Positions 46,301-58,763 are shown, counted from the first letter of the stretch. The stretch is DNA of 64,000 bases from Monoplex corrugatus (GCA_030674185.1 JAPXFY010000015.1:25649543-25713542); one strand, 5' to 3'. A program made the numbers and translations. Notes: generated by a model not told the origin, from the letters alone.

Positions 46301-46387
46301 GTAGGAAGGTCAACTTGAAGAATATGTCAACTTGGAGCTGAAAATTAGTGTACACATCTATTTGAAGGGGAAAAAAGAACACGTGTG

Positions 46388-46462
46388 TTTCACTTTTTTC
46401 ACTTCTTCATCCTATTCAGCAGCTTTCACCTGGTGCACAGGGTGAAGAAATGAAAGGGTTCA
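46388..46462. mobile_element. P1-like inner unit, diverged
   Basis: TTCACTTCTTCATCCTATTC faces GGGTGAAGAAATGAAAGGGT across a short centre (CACCTGGTG). The unit is clearly palindromic but divergent. Confidence 0.5.
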
Positions 46463-47102
46463 TGATGGGCTGCAAAGGTTTTGGCAGCTGTTTCTTGATT
46501 GATTGGTGGGAAGTAGTAAACTACTGATGATCCTGCAGCTTTGCAAGGTACCTTTGAGTTTCTTAAAGGATATGTATAGATCTGTCCACGTTGCGGTTGA
46601 GTTTTATGCATTTTGTAATGTCATCTCACTATTTGGCTCAGTAGGGGTAACAGTAAGGCCTACTGAGATTATGTTGCAGTGTTCTCACATCTAGTCAAGC
46701 CAGGGCTTTAACCAATCACACTCTGCCCCATTGATTGATAGGACCAAGTCAAGTGCTGTTGAGTTGTAGGGTTGATCTAACTGATCCTGTTTGAATGTTA
46801 AACAGCTGGATTTAAATGTGTTTGGTTGTTTTCAATATTGAATAACAGTATTCAGTCCTGTGAAGTGTTCAGTAGCAGAAATATAGAGGAGTTACTTTCA
46901 GCTCTGTTCAGTATTTCATAGCAGGATTTAGTAATGGTCAGCTGTACTCAGTTGTAGAATACTGGAGAAGGATGGCATTAAGGGGCCTCCTGTTTCACCA
47001 CGTTTTACTTGTAATTTTTACAATGGATGAAACATTTTTTTATGTCGGTGTCATGGTCCACACTTTGTTTTTAATTCTGATCATTTTTTCTTTCATTTCT
47101 GT

Positions 47103-47295
47103 CTAACCCTTTGACTCCCACACCCTATCCACCAACCGCAAAAACTTAACCCTCTGACTTCCTCACCCTATCCATCAGCTTCCTGCAGGAAGCTGATGGA
47201 TAGGGTGAGCGAATCAAAGGGTTAAGTGTTTACTTTGCGAGCATGTTCTGCAATGTAGGATACTGGTGGACAGGGTGCGGGAGTCAAAGGGTTAA
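47103..47295. mobile_element. P1 nested-palindrome element, well preserved
   Basis: It runs from TAACCCTTTGACTCCCAC to GCGGGAGTCAAAGGGTTAA. The inner palindrome is almost perfect around AGCTTCCTGCAGGAAGCT. The long outer arm is on the right. Confidence 0.78.
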
Positions 47296-48504
47296 CATCC
47301 ACTACATTATGCTTGGTATGCATTCTCAGAATAGCCATAATGATACAGCATTGCTGGCCTTTCCTGTAATTGATAATAGAAAGAAGCTGAATGGAATGGC
47401 CACTCCAATACCTCTTTCATTTGGTTATTCAGAAATACAGTTAAGAGTAAGGAGATGGGATGATTGTAAAATAAAGCCTCATGATTAAGCAGGATGATTT
47501 AATAATCCATCCATTGTCAAAATCACATTAAAATCGGTGTAAAAGCTAGGGGACCCTTGAACTCCAAAGGCATTGCTTTCCCTTATGTTTTCTATCGTTG
47601 TTATTTTTCCCCGGTGACCTATTTTCCTGTTTCCAACGTTTCCCAGCACACCGCAGAGGGCTCTGAATAATATCAGAAACAAGCAAGTGCTGTTGCCTTT
47701 TTTTTTTCTTTTTAATGTCCATGCACATCATAGCCATAGTATGTTAAGTTTTGTTAGGACCAAATTGTTACTACTGGTGCTGTGAATACCTCTGCCTGTG
47801 TGGAAAATGCACCAGCTGTCTCTCATCTTGACATTGGGTTATAGATTTCAATTTGATGTTCATGGACTTCAGATCCAATAGGATACAGAAATATCTCTAA
47901 CAACAGTTCCATTTCCTGCCCCACAACAGAACATGGTTACAGAAACTACCAGTATTTTTAGAAACAGTTATCGAGTATATGTCAGGGTGGGGTAAAAGAT
48001 TTTTTTTTCTCCCTTCTCAAGCTTAAGCCTGTTTGACAAATAAATAATTGGCAACCATTTACAAATAAATAATTGGCAACCATTTGAAATACAAAATGTT
48101 GAATACAGCCTGCAAAAAAAAACCAAACACAAAATGTTAAGTACAGTCAAAACAGTAACAAACAAACCCAATCATGTTGGCACAAAGTTTATGCAACTAT
48201 TAGGTGCATTCTTAATTAAGCTAAGTATACTGATATTCTTTTCGCACTCAAGTTCTCATTGAAGAAGTTCATGCTAAGACAAGGTTCGTAATCCGATGAA
48301 TGAGAACTTTGCAATCTGTCAACACCATAGGTCCAATGTCCTGAAGTGCAAACTTAAGGGAATTGTCCCCACAAAGTAATCATGAACTGCTATAATAATA
48401 TATTTATTTCTTTTATTTTATTTCTTTCTTTCTTTTATTTATTTGTTGTTGTTTTTTAGGATCATCACGCTCAGGGAGGTTATCTTTGTGCTCATCTTTC
48501 TTTT
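47296..48504. other. No gene recognised
   Basis: Unique-looking sequence with a small direct duplication (ACAAATAAATAATTGGCAAC, 48036-48079). Confidence 0.35.
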
Positions 48505-48938
48505 TCTTGGTCCCATTTTCTACGCCACCTTAAAGGCCACAAAAGCTGGCATAGTTTTTATAATGCAGTGATGATGATGTCGATGAGGATGATGATCATG
48601 AGGCTATGAAGTTCCATATAGGGTTGAGATTGTGTGACAGGGCTGTACTCTACACTTACTATCATATGTCCTGGCGTCAACCAGGCCTGAGAGATACACC
48701 CACAGTCAGAAGATTTGAGCAACACCATCAATGATGCATCCATGAAGTGGATGATACTCGACTGTGTGGTTCCATTCTTCCTAATGAGCCCATAACATGC
48801 CCAATTCTTGGTAGGAGCAGGTTAGAGCTGAAAAACTCTGCAATGATTTTTGAAGGGACTGATGGGGAATCGAACCTACAACCTTCCAGTCAGTAGTCCT
48901 TTGCACTAATCACTACACCATGGCGACTGGTTACAATA
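48505..48938 (-). mobile_element. tRNA-headed SINE (S1), near full length
   Basis: This is the same family as the copy at 1528-1915. The head is GTCGCCATGGTGTAGTGATT and then a B-box GTAGGTTCGATTCCCC, a better B-box than the first copy. The body and the TCATCATCATCACTGCATT stretch align along the whole length. Confidence 0.78.
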
Positions 48939-49826
48939 TATTTCTAATGAACACACTCTTTTATTGTGGACATAGTCATTCATCCTGTTACATCCATGTT
49001 TTAATTAACCGATGAGTACCTCCAACACATGCCCGAGTAGGCCACATGATAAGGGCAATCATAGCATTTCCTTCTTAACTCGCATGCGCACCTTTACTAA
49101 ACTGCTGAGTCCAGTGAAACCACAAAAGATAGTTAACTATATAACCAACGAAACAGCTGTGATGGCTTTCGTGTTTGAACTATGACAGTATATCCATAAA
49201 CAATCAACAATTAGTTGTTGCTTTCATGTTTACGAATAGGATGTCAGTGGTTTTTATCACTAGTTAGAAAGCACATCTTCTGTTACAGTTTGTTCACAGT
49301 CATGAAAGGTTGATGTCAGATGATGATAGATACATTTTGAAGGAAAAGTCAAACGTAAAAAATGGTCATAGACTGATTTGATGTTAAAACAGTGTCTTAT
49401 GTAATCATATCTGTTATCATCAAAGTCTGAAAACATTCATTTACATGTAATGTTTGGGCATAATTATAGGAAACAAACCATGTTTGTTATTCTCATAGCA
49501 CTGGAACATACACGAACACACACACATGCACACACGCATGCACACACTTGTTACGTGACGCATCTTGTTTCAAACAATCCATCACAAAAGAAACGGATGA
49601 ACTAAGTTTACACATTTTTCATTAAGCTGATAATTTACAAAGCAGGTATATTAATACATGAATTTAGATAGCTAGTGCACAGAGAGGTAAGGTTTTCATT
49701 TCACCAGGGACCTTGTCACCCATCCCTTTGGTAACCACACTCAATTGTGCTTAATGAACCTTGACTTTTGGAAGCAAATGATCTAATCATCACATAAGAT
49801 AAACTGATTGATAACACAAGGGTTGC

Positions 49827-51617
49827 TCCCCACAGATGGATAGGTGACTGTGGGATTGTGTCAGACAGGACTATTATGCTATACCAAGTCTGACATATTC
49901 CATGACTTGTTCACAGAAAGCTGGGTCATGCCATAGGATTGTGTCAGACAGGACCATTAAATTATGCCAAGTCTGACATATTCTGTGACTTGGTCACAGA
50001 AAGCTGTGTCATGCCATAGGATTGTGTCAGACAGGACTATTAAATTATGCCAAGTCTGACATATTCTGTGACTTGGTCACAGAAAGCTGTGTCATGCCAT
50101 AGGATTGTGTCAGACAGGACCATTAAATTATGCCAAGTCTGACATATTCTGTGACTTGGTCACAGAAAGCTGGGTCATGCCATAGGATTGTGTCAGACAG
50201 GACTATTAAATTATGCCAAGTCTGACATATTCTGTGACTTGGTCACAGAAAGCTGTGTCATGCCATAGGATTGTGCCAGACAGGACTATTAAATTATGCC
50301 AAGTCTGACATATTCTGTGACTTGGTCAGAGAAAGCTGTGTCATGCCATAGGATTGTGTCAGACAGGACCATTAAGTTATGCCAAGTCTGACATATTCTG
50401 TGACTTGGTCACAGAAAGCTGTGTCATGCCATAGGATTGTGTAAGACAGGACTATTAAGTTATGCCAAGTCTGACATATTCTGTGACTTGGTCAGAGAAA
50501 GCTGTGTCATGCCATAGGATTGTGTCAGACAGGACCATTAAGTTATGCCAAGTCTGACATATTCTGTGACTTGGTCACAGAAAGCTGTGTCATGCCATAG
50601 GATTGTGTCAGACAGGACCATTAAGTTATGCCAAGTCTGACATATTCTTTGACTTGGTCAGAGAAAGCTGTGTCATGCCATAGGTTGTGTCAGACAGGAC
50701 CATTAAGTTATGCCAAGTCTGACATATTCTGTGACTTGGTCACAGAAAGCTGTGTCATGCCATAGGATTGTGTCAGACAGGACCATTAAGTTATGCCAAG
50801 TCTGACATATTCTGTGACTTGGTCACAGAAAGCTGGGTCATGCCATAGGATTGTGTCAGACAGGACCATTAAATTATGCCAAGTCTGACATATTCTGTGA
50901 CTTGGTCACAGAAAGCTGTGTCATGCCATAGGATTGTCAGACAGGACCATTAAGTTATGCCAAGTCTGACATATTCTATGACTTGGTCCAGAAAGCTGGG
51001 TCATGCCATAGGATTGTGTAAGACAGGACCATTAAGTTATGCCAAGTCTGACATATTCCATGACTTGGTCACAGAAAGCTGGGTCATGCCATAGGATTGT
51101 GCCAGACAGGACCATTAAGTTATGCCAAGTCTGACATATTCTGTGACTTGGTCACAGAAAGCTGGGTCATGCCATAGGATTGTGTCAGACAGGACCATTA
51201 AGTTATGCCAAGTCTGACATATTCTGTGACTTGGTCACAGAAAGCTGGGTCATGCCATAGGATTGTGTCAGACAGGACCATTAAGTTATGCCAAGTCTGA
51301 CATATTCTGTGACTTGGTCACAGAAAGCTGTGTCATGCCATAGGATTGTGCCAGACAGGACCATTAAGTTATGCCAAGTCTGACATATTCTGTGACTTGG
51401 TCACAGAAAGCTGTGTCATGCCATAGGATTGTGTCAGACAGGACCATTAAGTTATGCCAAGTCTGACATATTCTGTGACTTGGTCACAGAAAGCTGGGTC
51501 ATGCCATAGGATTGTGTCAGACAGGACTATTAAGTTATGCCAAGTCTGACATATTCTGTGACTTGGTCACAGAAAGCTGGGTCATGCCATAGGATTGTGT
51601 CAGACAGGACCATTAAG
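49827..51617 (+). repeat. 83-bp satellite array, about 21 units
   Basis: The unit begins TTATGCCAAGTCTGACATAT and includes CTGTGACTTGGTCACAG, a perfect 7-bp inverted repeat with a 3-bp loop. It also includes GTCATGCCATAGGATTGTG. Units are 83 bp with rare 1-3 base indels. Variant positions (GTGTCATGCC or GGGTCATGCC; GACCATTAAG or GACTATTAAA) alternate irregularly. The unit length is not a multiple of three, so no reading frame is preserved. Confidence 0.9.
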
Positions 51618-51960
51618 TGTGGTCAAGGCCTGATGTCTTCCATGGATTGCTTGTGTCACCTAGGTTATTTATTCCACAGGATTCTTTCAAATACAACCAT
51701 TATTTTATCACAGACAGCTAGATAATGCCATTTGATTCTCTCAAATTATGTTACGCTTATGCCACAGACAGCTGGGTAATGCCTCAGGAGTCTCAGATTT
51801 ATGTTAGTCACAGACAGCTAGGTATTGCCACAGAACTCTCTCAAAAGTACATTACATCTTAGAAAGGATGGTCTCACATTCATATTATGTCAGAACCATG
51901 ATGTGATGCCAAGACCTCACGTATTCCATGGCTTGGTCGTGGTCTCATCAGAGATCATGA
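51618..51960 (+). repeat. Decayed flank of the 83-bp array
   Basis: Degenerate units can still be followed: CACAGACAGCTGGGTAATGC, CACAGACAGCTAGGTATTGC and ATGCCAAGACCTCACGTATT. They have irregular spacing. The left edge of the array shows only a brief decay. Confidence 0.6.
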
Positions 51961-52050
51961 CCAGGACTTAAACTCATGAATGTGTGATTGTCAAGGTGAT
52001 TCTCCCTCAGCATCATTAGAAGAAAGAAAATGTCACTGTCCTTCACTGCT

Positions 52051-52236
52051 TTAACCCTTTGACTCCCGCACTCCGGTCACCAGCATCCTGCATTGCCAAC
52101 CATGTTAGCAAAGCAAAAACTTAACCCTTTGATTCCCTCACCCATCCACCAGCTTCCTGCAGAAGCTGTGTGATAGTGAGGATCAAAGGGTAAGTTTTTG
52201 TAGTTGGATAGATAGGGTGCGGAGTCAAAGGGTTAA
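52051..52236. mobile_element. P1 nested-palindrome element
   Basis: It begins TTTAACCCTTTGACTCCCGC and ends GGAGTCAAAGGGTTAAAC. The long outer arm is on the left, and several single-base deletions occur in the inner palindrome. Confidence 0.75.
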
Positions 52237-52336
52237 ACTGCCTGAGAAGAGGGATAACTAAGAAACCATGAAGACGATACCAAGAATATTATTTCTGAAT
52301 ATGGAAGGTGTAGTTGGGGGGCAGGAAAAACATCTT

Positions 52337-52528
52337 TAACCCTTTGACTGCTGAACCCTATCTACCAACTGCAAAAACTTGACCCTTTGATTCTCTCACC
52401 CTATCCACCAGCTTCCTGCAGGCAGCTGGTGGATAGGGTGAGTGAATCAAAGGGTTAAGATTTTGCTTTGCTAGCATGGTTGACAATGCAGGATGCTGAT
52501 GGGCAAGGTGCAGGCGTCAGAGGGTTAA
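52337..52528. mobile_element. P1 nested-palindrome element, 100 bp from the previous one
   Basis: The short arm is left and the long arm right, opposite to the copy at 52.05 kb, so the two copies are inverted relative to each other. Confidence 0.75.
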
Positions 52529-53639
52529 TGCCTTCGCTATCACCCTAAAAAGATAGAGATGAGCGGTCTTAAGATAGAGAAGAGCAAGGTTAAAATCCAT
52601 GCTGCATTTTTACATCTCATTTATTTCATCAAATAACAGCTTTGTTTAAGCCAAAGATCGTTATGTATGAAAACAGCATCGACAGTGCAAGTGCTCAGCT
52701 GCTCGTAAAGTCTTGGCACTAGCAGACATAGATACAAGACAACAGTTCAGCTCAGCATATAAAGCAAGTCATAAGTAGCATTTTGGCATGTCAGTGAATT
52801 TGCATGCAGATATGTGTGCCATGATTTTATGTTGGTCATTATGTATTTCTTGGCATGGCTGAACATTGTTCCTGTTTCTGTGCACTTAACTGTTTATCTG
52901 TCTTTGCTAGAGGTGGTGGTTTACAAGTAAATATATTACTGTATAGTTGATTGTGTATTCATGTAAATGTGAGGAGTTGCTTTGAAATCAAGCAGTTTGT
53001 CATTTTTATCTCTTTGAACTTGGAGGGAATAAACTAAAATCAGATAAGGAACAGGCAGGGTTTGCTGGGGTGAAACAAGGGGGATAGAATAGGTTGATCT
53101 TCTTAGCTCACTCTCTCTCTCTCTCTTTCACTGACTGTAATCTGTATTTTTATTGTGGCTTCTTTTAGACTGGAGGTAAGATTTTTCAAGGGAATATTCA
53201 ATTTCATAATCTCCCCCCCCCCCCTTACTTTCTAAAATGATTCTAAAGACTGTCTCTGTCGCTGTCCCTCCCTCCCTTTCCCACTCTTTCTTCTCTTTGT
53301 GTTTTGTGGAAAAATGCCTATGAAACATGAAAGGAAATTTGCTCAAGTGGCTTGCTTTAAGCCAAATGTTTTTGAGAATTACATGACATGTTAATGATGT
53401 GAAAAATCAACTTGTGGACAGTTCTACTGTGGATGGAAGTTTCTTTTTTTTTGAGGTATGCTTGTAGATGTAGTTCTGTGGATGATAAATGGCTTAGATA
53501 TGCTGAAGGTCAGTGAAGAAAGTGTTGATATTACGACCACATATTTTGTGAATGGATCATTCCCATTAGAATCTACGCATTTACTTATTGAAAGGGATCT
53601 GCTGCTCGGGTTTTGTTAAGCTCTGTAGATGATTGATGA
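52529..53639. other. No gene recognised
   Basis: AT-rich, with a run of C at 53212-53224 and short CT repeats at 53108-53128. No exon signature was convincing. Confidence 0.35.
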
Positions 53640-53764
53640 CACACACATAAGTATGCACATGTACACACAACCCTCCCCCATCTCCCCATACACACACACA
53701 TACACACATGCATGCACGCACGCACACACGCTTGCTCGCTCGCTCGCTCGCGCTGCGCGCGCAC

Positions 53765-53859
<95 letters not shown>
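53640..53859. repeat. (AC)n microsatellite with (GCTC)n island
   Basis: AC-rich, then GCTCGCTCGCTCGCTCGC at about 53733-53751, then about 95 bp of pure AC. Confidence 0.95.
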
Positions 53860-53862
<3 letters not shown>

Positions 53863-53917
53863 CCTAATCAGATTCTACTTTGAATTAAAAACGTACAGAA
53901 AAGATGAATTTAGGTCT

Positions 53918-53985
53918 TTAACTCTTTGACACCTTCAACCCTATTCACCAATTCTACCAGTTTCCTGCTTAGGAAGTCAAGGGTT
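53918..53985. mobile_element. P1 fragment, inner unit
   Basis: TTTAACTCTTTGACACCTTC to GAAGTCAAGGGTTAAAGG, with a degraded centre. Confidence 0.5.
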
Positions 53986-54302
53986 AAAGGAGACTGAGAG
54001 TAAGAGAAAAACAGTTGCTGGCTTTTGTGAATATCAAGTAAGAAATCAGAATACAGGGGAAAAAATCAGTGTGAAAGAAGCACTAGATTGATGGAAAAAA
54101 GAAAACGAAAATACAATCCCCAAATATCAAAATACAATGCTGGACTAAGTACATATATATCTATTGGTCCATGTCTGTTTTATTATCCAAAATTACTCAT
54201 GTTTTATGTGAAGTTATGCTGTTTTCCCCTCTGTACTGTTATACACTGTATAAGAGTTGTCCAAATCTTTATGCTAATATTATGTACATAATATTGTAAT
54301 TA

Positions 54303-54304
54303 TA

Positions 54305-54372
<68 letters not shown>
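54303..54372. repeat. (AT)n-(GT)n microsatellite
   Basis: TATATA (about 54303-54321), then GT to 54371. Confidence 0.95.
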
Positions 54373-54568
54373 TGTGAATTAAAAATAATATATGTGTACA
54401 TGCGGGTGGGAGAAAGGTGAGATGAAAATGGTGAACAGTTGTCATGCTTATGTCATGTTTATGCATGTTTATGTTATGTCACATGTTACATTTCACTGTG
54501 ATGTACATATTGGTGTACAGAATTGTTGTTCCTCACGATTGCCTTCTGTTGTATAGTTTGCATGTATA

Positions 54569-54572
<4 letters not shown>

Positions 54573-54651
<79 letters not shown>
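54573..54651. repeat. (GT)n microsatellite
   Basis: About 78 bp of uninterrupted GT. Confidence 0.96.
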
Positions 54652-54653
<2 letters not shown>

Positions 54654-55023
54654 CTGCATACATCTGTAAATGGCATAGCTGAGGCGATTAAAACAAAAGA
54701 TAAATATGTGTGCTACAATCATTGTGGGTGTATTTGTTTCATGTACAAGATACATTTTGAACTTTTGGGTTATAAAGTGGTTTTAAGTATTCTTAACCCA
54801 GAATGATTATTATTTAACATATATCAATGAGAAAAAAGAAAAATACTGAATTTGTGAATGAAAACATGGTGCATCATTTGCAAAGCAAAAAATGCGTTAT
54901 AATTTGTGAAAGTCATTTGCCTGGTGCAAAAAGACTTCATAACTGTTTTGCTTGTGTCTGTGTTCTTTGTCTTGAGACAAATGTCTTGTTATTTTTCGTA
55001 ACTGCTCTCTTTGGTCTTTGTCT

Positions 55024-55104
55024 CCTTAACCGTTTTACCCCTCACTCAATCCACCTACTTCCTGCAAGAAGCTGATGCATAAGGTAATGGAGTTAGAGGG
55101 TTAA
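55024..55104. mobile_element. P1 inner palindrome alone
   Basis: From CTTAACCGTTTTACCCCTCA to GAGTTAGAGGGTTAAAC, with a CTTCCTGCAAGAAG centre. Confidence 0.55.
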
Positions 55105-55664
55105 ACATCATCATCGTCTGTTTTCTCTCCTTTGTTGTGTTGGTTATTGTTTCTTTCATGATTTTTTAGGGTTTTGTTTGTTTGTCTGTTTGTGTGTATG
55201 TGTGTGTGTTTTTTTGTTTGTTTTTGTCTTACATAGTTTTTGGAGGTGTCTTATGTGAAGTGTTCATTTGTGTTGGAAAATATTGAGACTGTAATGAAGA
55301 AACCACATTGTAGTTATGTTCCTTCTGGTGCGACTTGGAAGAGATTGGAGGTGCATAGTGTAGATAAACCTGCCTTGTTGTAGATCATTCTGACATTTGG
55401 CTTGTTTCGTAACTGGCTTTTTTTTTTTTAATTAGATTTAAAGAATATATGACCTACATTGCTTTGTGTTGCTATAAATACGATAAGATCAATTAACTAA
55501 TGAATGAAAACAAAATTAATGAAAACAGTGGTCATGGGCCCTTTTTCTTTTTCGTTCAAGCATAGTTATGTTTCACGATAGTCAGTACAGAGATCTGGAT
55601 ATAGGATGCTGAAAATATATTGCTGTTATTTCTGACTTGTGTGTTTATACCAAACAAATGCTAC

Positions 55665-55857
55665 GTTAACCCTTAGACTTCTGCACATTATCCACTAACT
55701 GCAAAAACTTAATCCTTTGACTACCTCAACCTGTCCATCAGCTTCCTGCAGGAAGCTGATGAATAGGGTAAGGAGTGAAAGGGTTAAGATTTTGCTTTGC
55801 TAGCATGGTTGACAATGCAGAATGCTGGTGGACAGTGTGCAGGAGTCAAAATGTTAA
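55665..55857. mobile_element. P1 nested-palindrome element
   Basis: TTAACCCTTAGACTTCTGCA at the left and CAGGAGTCAAAATGTTAAAC at the right. The inner centre AGCTTCCTGCAGGAAGCT is intact. Confidence 0.72.
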
Positions 55858-56101
55858 ACAACAAATCAGCAATGCTTTAGAATCAAGACGACTAACACAA
55901 TACCACAGAAGGACTGGTCAGTTATGGTCTAACGATATTTCAGCTTGATTTAGACTGAATAAACATATCTGCTTGCTGTTCTGTTTGATAATTGAGTATG
56001 ATTTATAACAACATCTTGCTAGCTGCCACTGCCTTATTAATGCTGTCAATTGAACTTCAGGATAGTTGATGACCAGTTGCCAGATAATTGCCTGGTGATA
56101 T

Positions 56102-56251
56102 TAACCCTTTAAGTCCGGCATCCTGTCCACCTGCATCCCGCATTGCCAACCATGTTAGCAAAGCAAAGCTAGTGGCTGGTGGATTGGATGAGGGAATCCA
56201 ATGGATAAGTTTCTGCAGTTCTTGGATAGAGTGCGGGAGTCAAAGGGTTAG
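56102..56251. mobile_element. P1 element with deleted inner palindrome
   Basis: The long left arm (TTAACCCTTTAAGTCCGGCA ... GTTAGCAAAGCAAA) joins directly to the right half of the inner unit (TGGCTGGTGGATTGGATGAG) and then the short arm, ending AGTCAAAGGGTTAG. Confidence 0.65.
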
Positions 56252-56823
56252 TAAATGAAGTATGGTTTTTCGATAACAGCCATTACTTTGATGGAGTACT
56301 GAGTCAAGAATACCAGGAGCCATTCACATACAAGAAAATAAAGTAGTCATGTTACCTTTCACTGAGTAATCAGTTGGGAGACAGTGGCTCAATCTGCAGA
56401 ACACTGTTTATGCCTGTCTCCATGTGCTGGCTGGGTGCATCCATCACTTCAAAGTGCCCAAGACAGTACAAACTACACAATTTGGGGGAAAAAAAATGTT
56501 TCCAATTTGCAGACTGACAGCTAAGGTTGATCAATGGCTCGCAAAATCATGCGATTGCCTGTCTCTCTGCTCTTGTCTCTGATCTATTTAAATGACTTGT
56601 GGCCCAGTCATATAGCTCAGTGGAGTCCAGTGCCATCTTTATAATGGCCACATTGATTTTTAGTTGTCGATATCGTGAATTTGATTCAGATTCATAAGGA
56701 TTCATTAATGGATTATAATTAGTTGTCATTTTGAAATTTGAAACAAGTGATCATGACTTGTGGTAGTTTGACCTTGCACTGAATAGAATTTTATCTTGTC
56801 CGACTTGCCGTGCCTCAGTAGTC

Positions 56824-57372
56824 TTAACCCTTTCACTCGTGCAACTTCTCCATAAGCTGCAAAAACTTTTAACCTTTGACTCCCTCACCCTGTCCACCAG
56901 CTTCGTGCATGGGGTGAGGGAGTGAAAGGGTTAAGTTTTTGCTTTGCTGTCATGGCTGACAATACAGGATGCTGGCAGATAGGGTGAGCGAGTCAAAGGG
57001 TTAAGATTTTGCTTTGCTGTCATGGCTGATAGTACAGGATGCTGGCAGATAGGGTGAGGGAGTCAAAGGGTTAAGGTTTTGCTTTGCTGTCATGGCTGAC
57101 AATACAGGATGCTGGCAGATAGGGTGAGGGAGTCAAAGGGTTAAGGTTTTGCTTTGCTGTCATGGCTGACAGTACAGGATGCTGGCAGATAGGGTGAGGG
57201 AGTCAAAGGGTCAACCCTCTCACTCCCTCACCCTATCCACCTGCTCACTGCAGGAAGCTGAAAGATAGGATGAGGGAGTGAAAGGATTAATGCTGGAAGT
57301 TGGTAGACAGGGTGAGGAAATGAAAGTGTTTGTGCAGGAAGCTGGTGGACAGGGTGAGGAAGTGAAAGGTTA
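56824..57372. repeat. P1 cluster containing a tandem array
   Basis: It opens with a P1 left half and a shortened inner unit (56824-56930). Four head-to-tail 70-bp units follow (56931-57210), and then further inner-palindrome units up to about 57372 (TCAACCCTCTCACTCCCTCA ... GAGTGAAAGGATTAA). Confidence 0.75.
56931..57210 (+). repeat. 4 x 70-bp tandem array of the P1 long arm
   Basis: The units start exactly at 56931, 57001, 57071 and 57141, each opening TTAAGxTTTTGCTTTGCTGT and closing GAGTCAAAGGG. Copies differ at only a few positions. The unit equals the long outer arm of P1. Confidence 0.88.
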
Positions 57373-57569
57373 GCCTGTTTTGTTATAATCAAGAAATGAC
57401 CTTGAAGGAATTGTGGTGGTGTTTTCTTTTGTAAAACAGCTAAGCAGCTAGTGTGATGTGGAATGCGCTTCGAAAGATCGTGTGTTCACTGTGTGTGTAT
57501 ATGATTGATGTGGTCTTACTGTCACTTGGTTTTGTTGATAATAAACCTACTGTGGAGAGCGTATTATGA

Positions 57570-57592
57570 TGGACTTGTGCTTGTGCTTGTGC

Positions 57593-57640
<48 letters not shown>

Positions 57641-57737
57641 TGTGTGTGTGTGGTGGTCTTTGATTAAATGTCTATTCACTAAAGTGATTTTAGACAACAA
57701 CAACAACAAAAAACGGGGGGGGGGGGGGGGGGGGGGG
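57570..57737. repeat. (GCTTGT)n-(GT)n then a poly-G run of about 22
   Basis: GTGCTTGTGCTTGTGCTTGT leads into (GT)n to 57652. A run of about 22 G lies at 57715-57737. Confidence 0.93.
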
Positions 57738-57879
57738 TGATAGAGGAGGAGTGAAGAGGATATTTGAAAATTGTCAATTTTGTTCTTGAGAAAAGATGAT
57801 CCAGAAAACAACTGTTTCGAGGAGGGGAAGGTAAAACTAACAAATAACGTTACCATAATTAACGATTTAAACAAACAAA

Positions 57880-58012
57880 CTGTGTGTGTGCGCGCACGCT
57901 TGTGTGTGTGTGGATACTTGTGTGTGTCTGTGTATGCTTGTGGGATGTGTGTGTATGTTTGTATGGTGTGGTGTGTATGTGTGTGAGAGAGTGTGCGTGC
58001 GTGCGTGTGTAT

Positions 58013-58054
<42 letters not shown>
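57880..58054. repeat. Imperfect (GT)n tract
   Basis: GT-rich with GCGCGCACGC and GTGCGTGCGTGC islands, ending in pure GT. Confidence 0.93.
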
Positions 58055-58055
<1 letters not shown>

Positions 58056-58134
58056 TAACTGCTAAGGTTCAATTTGTATCAACAACTGAACCGAGGTCTT
58101 ATATTGCCCAAGATAAAAAATGGCAACACCCACA

Positions 58135-58590
58135 GAATGCCTATCGGCTAACATCATGAAGAGAGTTCTTGAATGTTATATAGGACCTACACTGTGTTAC
58201 GGTTATAAGGCATGGACAGTCAACACGCAAAGTCAGAACAAAATTGAGGCAACTGAAATGTGGTTTCGAAAAAGAATGTTGAGAGTTCCATGGATAGCAA
58301 AGAAAACAAAAGACAAAGAGGCAGACACAAGATAGTGAAGATGAAGAACAGATAAGAAACATTTATAGGACAGTTCATGAAGAAAGGGGAATCAGAGCAC
58401 CTGGTCACAAGAGGAGAAAGCTGGTCGGAAAGAGCACCAGGTAGGCTATATTCAGGGAGAAAATATTGGGCGGACTTGCAGGCTGAGGACATAGAGGGTG
58501 GGAGATGTACTTGCAGCGACGAGGGATAGATTCGTATGGAGGGCCATGATCGCCAATGCCATGCGGCAGGGCACATGATGATGACGACAT
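58135..58590 (+). mobile_element. RTE-like LINE 3' fragment
   Basis: The frame from 58120 reads IMKRVLECYIGPTLCYG, then EATEMWFRKRMLRVPW. This is the familiar C-terminal segment of RTE-type ORF2. The next part, in shifted frames, is the 'GHQ..GKR.RGR' tail region, ending in GCACATGATGATGACGA and then (ATAC)n. It is 5'-truncated. The 3' part matches the reverse complement of 3199-3402, a second copy in this window. Confidence 0.8.
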
Positions 58591-58673
58591 ACATACATAC
58601 ATACATTCACAGACACACATACATACATATACCGACGTGTCAGCCACCAGTGTTGTGACCAAGCACACACACA

Positions 58674-58763
<90 letters not shown>

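Noticed and set aside
49827..51617. CRISPR-like array
   Set aside because: The whole 83-bp unit is repeated, with no unique spacers, in a eukaryotic setting with introns and retroelements; it is a satellite.
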